Shown: piece by piece, positions 7,402 through 8,887 of the stretch
How the letters are laid out: each line of letters begins with the position of its first letter
How positions within the stretch are numbered: position 1 is the stretch's first letter
DNA from: JBEKJU01 sp050011095
Lineage (GTDB): Bacteria; Desulfobacterota; Syntrophorhabdia; Syntrophorhabdales; WCHB1-27
Length of the DNA: 8,887 bases
Reading direction: 5' to 3'
NCBI GenBank assembly: GCA_050011095.1
Contig: JBEKJU010000139.1
Location: forward strand, 1 to 8,887
The notes under the pieces: model-generated
Told to the model about the DNA's origin: nothing
Seen by the model: the letters and a program-made list of their open reading frames with translations, nothing else
The model's database searches: none
Position numbers and translations under genes: made by a program

Positions 7402-7818
7402 ATGCCGTCTTCCGAAAAGCGGGCCACGAGTTCCGGGTCAAACCCTGCAAAGGCGTGGCGGAAGGCATTCCTTTTGCGGAGCACGCTTCTCCAGCTCAGA
7501 CCCTTCCGGTCAACTGTACCGCAATATCAGAAAGCTGAGGAATTGTGGGACAGGCCGGTTGTCCACATCCTCGACCTTCTCTTCGAAGGACCGGCAGTCT
7601 GGAAGGACGCCCGGCGAAAAGGGCCGGGATACTCGGAGCGTCACGAGAACCGCTCCCGGCTGAAAGGGCGGATGCTCTCGGGGGTCTTCGATGAAAAGGG
7701 GGAAGGAGACGTGGAACCGCACGAGGGGATTGTGCTTTATATCTCCCCCGAGGTAAGGGAACGCGTGGAAGAGAGGCGAAGGAAATCACCGACGATCCGA
7801 TCTGGATCAAAGGGGTAG
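7402..7818 (+). CDS. Unrecognised open frame, possibly a gene fragment
   Basis: This 138-codon frame starts with an ATG that has no clear ribosome-binding site. Its first third (to about 7500) lies antisense to the Tag relic and is probably not coding. From about 7540 the frame has strongly G/C-ending codons and reads like a soluble charged protein, with EELWDRPVVHILDLLFEG near the middle and VLYISPEVRERVEERRRK near the end. I recognise no family, signal peptide or membrane segment. Minus-strand frames over the same bases (7496-7840, 7510-7722) look less protein-like and proline/arginine-rich. It may be the 3' part of a decayed gene; the function is unknown. Confidence 0.28.
   Translation: MPSSEKRATSSGSNPAKAWRKAFLLRSTLLQLRPFRSTVPQYQKAEELWDRPVVHILDLLFEGPAVWKDARRKGPGYSERHENRSRLKGRMLSGVFDEKGEGDVEPHEGIVLYISPEVRERVEERRRKSPTIRSGSKG
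7404..7505 (-). pseudogene. tag: Fragment of DNA-3-methyladenine glycosylase I (Tag)
   Basis: Read on the minus strand, 7505 to 7404 encodes KGLSWRSVLRKRNAFRHAF followed by AGFDPELVARFSED. This matches the highly conserved segment of Tag (family pattern GLSW-x2-L-x-KR-x2-F-R-x2-F-x2-FDP-x-VA), the helical core next to the base-binding pocket. Only about 33 of the roughly 190 residues are visible. Upstream of GLSW the same frame soon meets a stop, and the expected first 45 residues are absent in every frame. Downstream, after SED, the frame runs into the 3' end of the toxin gene without the expected VERLL segment. It is therefore a relic, not a working base-excision repair gene. Confidence 0.75.
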
Positions 7819-8025
7819 GACACGCGGGTGACGTGGGCAAATTCGGGCTCTTTCGTTTACGGCAAAAGCCCTTGACCCGCTGCTCAAGGCTGCCTTGGGC
7901 AGGATACCAAGTTTCTTAGAGGGCTCGCAATCTATCATAGTATCTACTACCCAGCGGTTCCCGAGCACACTCCAGTACCGGTGCTCCTTGCCACCTTTCT
8001 TCCAATCGGTGCACCACAAGAACAT
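7807..8025 (-). pseudogene. N-terminal remnant of an IS1634-like (IS4-group) transposase
   Basis: On the minus strand the ATG at 8025-8023 starts MFLWCTDWKKGGKEHRYWSV then LGNRWVVD. This closely follows the N-terminus of IS1634-type DDE transposases as I remember it (MFxRxTxxKKxGKEHRYxSxVENRRV). After about 29 residues, near 7938, the similarity stops and unrelated sequence follows to a TGA at 7807. Complete transposases of this group are roughly 500 residues, so nearly all the catalytic domain is gone. No matching terminal inverted repeats are visible. Family assignment is from remembered sequence. Confidence 0.6.
7867..7892. repeat. Small stem-loop in decayed region
   Basis: CCTTGA (7870-7875) and TCAAGG (7884-7889) form a 6-bp perfect stem with an 8-base loop. 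With one bulged C the stem extends to AGC/GCT. A second short inverted pair CTTGG/CCAAG follows directly. No T tract adjoins, so a terminator role is unlikely. Confidence 0.4.
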
Positions 8026-8227
8026 CGTGCCCGCAGGATACCGTTGGTAGTCCTGAAAAGGGGTAGAACTTCGCTGCGGGCGGTTTTGGGGTAGTTCCGG
8101 TTCTTGACCATCAGAAAGTACGTGCCGAAATCAGCACCTTCGGGGGGGTGAATCCGCTAAGCGGAGTGCTTGGTGACGCCCGGTGTGCGACATCTCGGAA
8201 AAGGGTCTGAAGGAGGCGATCGAAATA

Positions 8228-8240
8228 GGGGTACGTCCCC
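8228..8240. repeat. REP-like short palindrome GGGGTACGTCCCC
   Basis: GGGG and CCCC flank TACGT, with AAATA in front. The reverse complement, GGGGACGTACCCC, resembles short palindromes I associate with REP elements and RAYT-type transposases in deltaproteobacterial genomes. A further GGGG at 8250-8253 can pair with the same CCCC. A single copy is seen here, so the assignment is tentative. Confidence 0.35.
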
Positions 8241-8271
8241 AGCGATATAGGGGAAATCCTCATTTACTCAA

Positions 8272-8297
8272 GTTTCACCTTAGTTGTATTGTGAAAC
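8272..8297. promoter_or_regulatory. Inverted repeat GTTTCAC-N12-GTGAAAC, candidate operator
   Basis: A perfect 7-bp inverted repeat (8272-8278 and 8291-8297) with a 12-base AT-rich spacer lies about 270 bases upstream of the oxidoreductase start. The spacing would suit a dimeric regulator such as a TetR- or GntR-type repressor, or a hairpin with a large loop. No promoter boxes are evident beside it. Confidence 0.3.
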
Positions 8298-8484
8298 AGG
8301 CTCACTGAGATAGAAAGATGACAAGCCGGTTTGGGGGAAGGATTTGACACAGGCTTAAAGCAAGACAGGTTACATGCTTGATAAATATTTCGAACCAAGT
8401 GGGGAGAACGAACAGCCGATGTTCAGTCGTGTAATCTTAATCTCAATGAAAAAAGGGAAAGTATCCTCACTGTTTCGGAATACT

Positions 8485-8509
8485 ATGCGGGGCGCATCTG
8501 TCCCCGCGT
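8485..8509. repeat. GC-rich hairpin in oxidoreductase leader
   Basis: GCGGGG (8487-8492) pairs with CCCCGC (8502-8507) around a 9-base loop, extendable by one G-U and one A-T pair. It lies about 55 bases before the start codon in otherwise AT-rich DNA. It does not match a riboswitch I know, and no T run follows. Confidence 0.4.
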
Positions 8510-8563
8510 GCGTCTTAAAAGGAAGGATTACAAGATTAGACCAAACAAAGAGGAGGTTCTTGT

Positions 8564-8791
8564 ATGGGAAAGTATCAAGCTGATGTAGTTGTAATAGGTG
8601 CAGGTCCCAATGGTTTGACCACAGCCGCTTATCTTGCAAAGGCAGGTCTAAAGGTATTCGTTGCTGAAAAAAGGACCGAGATAGGCGGAGGGCTCGCGAC
8701 GGAAGAAGTGACGCGCCCGGGTTTCCTGCACAATACCCACGCCATATACCACATGATGACGGAATATGGTAGTGTCAAGCCTTTTGTGTGA
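8564..8791 (+). pseudogene. FAD-dependent phytoene-desaturase-like oxidoreductase, truncated after N-terminal domain
   Basis: The ATG at 8564 is preceded by AGGAGG (8551-8556, 7-base spacing), a strong ribosome-binding site. The N-terminus has a Rossmann fold for FAD: ADVVVIGAGPNGLTTAAYLA with the GxGxxG motif at residues 12-17, an acidic ribose-binding Glu at the end of strand 2 (VFVAEKRTEIGGG), and the GG motif. The next segment, GFLHNTHAIYHMM, is typical of phytoene-dehydrogenase-like NAD(P)/FAD oxidoreductases of about 500 residues. After TEYG (8770) the reading becomes GSVKPFV-like and stops at 8789-8791, so about 430 residues are missing. The good start and intact motifs suggest recent disruption, probably by the element that begins here. 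The natural substrate cannot be inferred. Confidence 0.85.
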
Positions 8792-8887
8792 GTTTGTAGA
8801 GCGGTAAATTGGGCCGTACCTTTCCTACCTTTGTTGTCCTCCAGCTCAGCTCCATTTTCAGTGAGATAAACGCAAGGAGTCGGTAAC
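8770..8887 (+). mobile_element. Probable left end of an inserted element; transposase likely starts just past window
   Basis: The oxidoreductase frame loses similarity at about 8768-8771, and the next bases, TAGTGTCAAGCCTTTTGTGT, resemble the ends of some IS256/mutator-type insertion sequences as I remember them. About 100 non-coding bases follow, then AAGGAG at 8874-8879. A start codon immediately after the window edge (8888) would have ideal spacing. Only one end is visible, so neither the inverted repeat nor the target duplication can be confirmed. The alternative is an ordinary deletion that joined unrelated DNA. Confidence 0.4.

Larger units (their letters stand above)
8026..8563. other. 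Gene-poor region between transposase relic and oxidoreductase
   Basis: No convincing gene is visible. On the minus strand around 8030-8150 a start-less frame contains ADFGTYFLMVKNRNYPKT, vaguely like the ...Y-x-L-x-VK-x-N-Q segment of some DDE transposases, too weak to name. From about 8240 the base composition becomes clearly more AT-rich than the efflux operon, as expected for an upstream regulatory region or foreign DNA. Candidate structured sites inside it are listed separately. A TTGACA at 8344-8349 has no good -10 box at normal spacing, so I do not call a promoter. Open frames at 8374-8583 (plus) and 8370-8639 (minus) overlap the oxidoreductase start and look like chance frames. Confidence 0.5.

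Noticed and set aside
8374..8639. Small frames on both strands overlapping the oxidoreductase start
   Set aside because: The plus frame ends inside the oxidoreductase and the minus frame covers its leader hairpin and start. Neither has family features, while the oxidoreductase start is strongly supported.

Overview
The window looks like part of a moderately GC-rich Gram-negative chromosome or metagenomic contig. The evidence is a tripartite RND efflux operon with an outer-membrane lipoprotein channel gene. The phylum cannot be fixed from sequence alone; the gene mix would fit Desulfobacterota or Acidobacteriota, and that is inference. 

Positions 2-6392 hold a tightly coupled, plus-strand MdtBC-type multidrug efflux operon. 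It begins with the 3' half of an mdtB-like RND permease whose 5' end lies outside the window. A complete mdtC-like permease follows (GTG start, GTGA overlap), then a NodT-family outer-membrane factor gene (ATGA overlap). A periplasmic adaptor (mdtA-like) would be expected upstream. Two things are unusual. The MdtB-like protein carries a roughly 107-residue insert, about half serine, at the periplasmic docking/porter junction. The outer-membrane factor gene has a single in-frame TGA at codon 85, where the family normally has tryptophan, so as written it is a one-mutation pseudogene. 

Positions 6393-6719 are a spacer with competing short open frames and possibly a decayed gene end on the minus strand. 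At 6720-7378 lies a type II toxin-antitoxin pair: a DUF6364-like antitoxin and a PIN-domain (VapC-type) RNase toxin. It has its own strong sigma-70-like promoter placed so close that the mRNA is probably leaderless. 

From 7379 to about 8560 the DNA is a gene graveyard. It contains a 32-codon minus-strand fragment of DNA-3-methyladenine glycosylase I, an unrecognised GC3-rich open frame, the N-terminus of an IS1634-like transposase on the minus strand, short direct and inverted repeats, and an AT-richer leader. At 8564 a well-made start (AGGAGG box) opens an FAD-dependent, phytoene-desaturase-like oxidoreductase that is cut off after about 69 residues. The following sequence to the window edge looks like the left end of an inserted element, with a Shine-Dalgarno box ending 8 bases before the edge. 

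The clearest biology is the efflux operon with its broken outer-membrane gene and serine-rich permease insert. I see no CRISPR array, rRNA or tRNA, and no convincing new multi-gene system.
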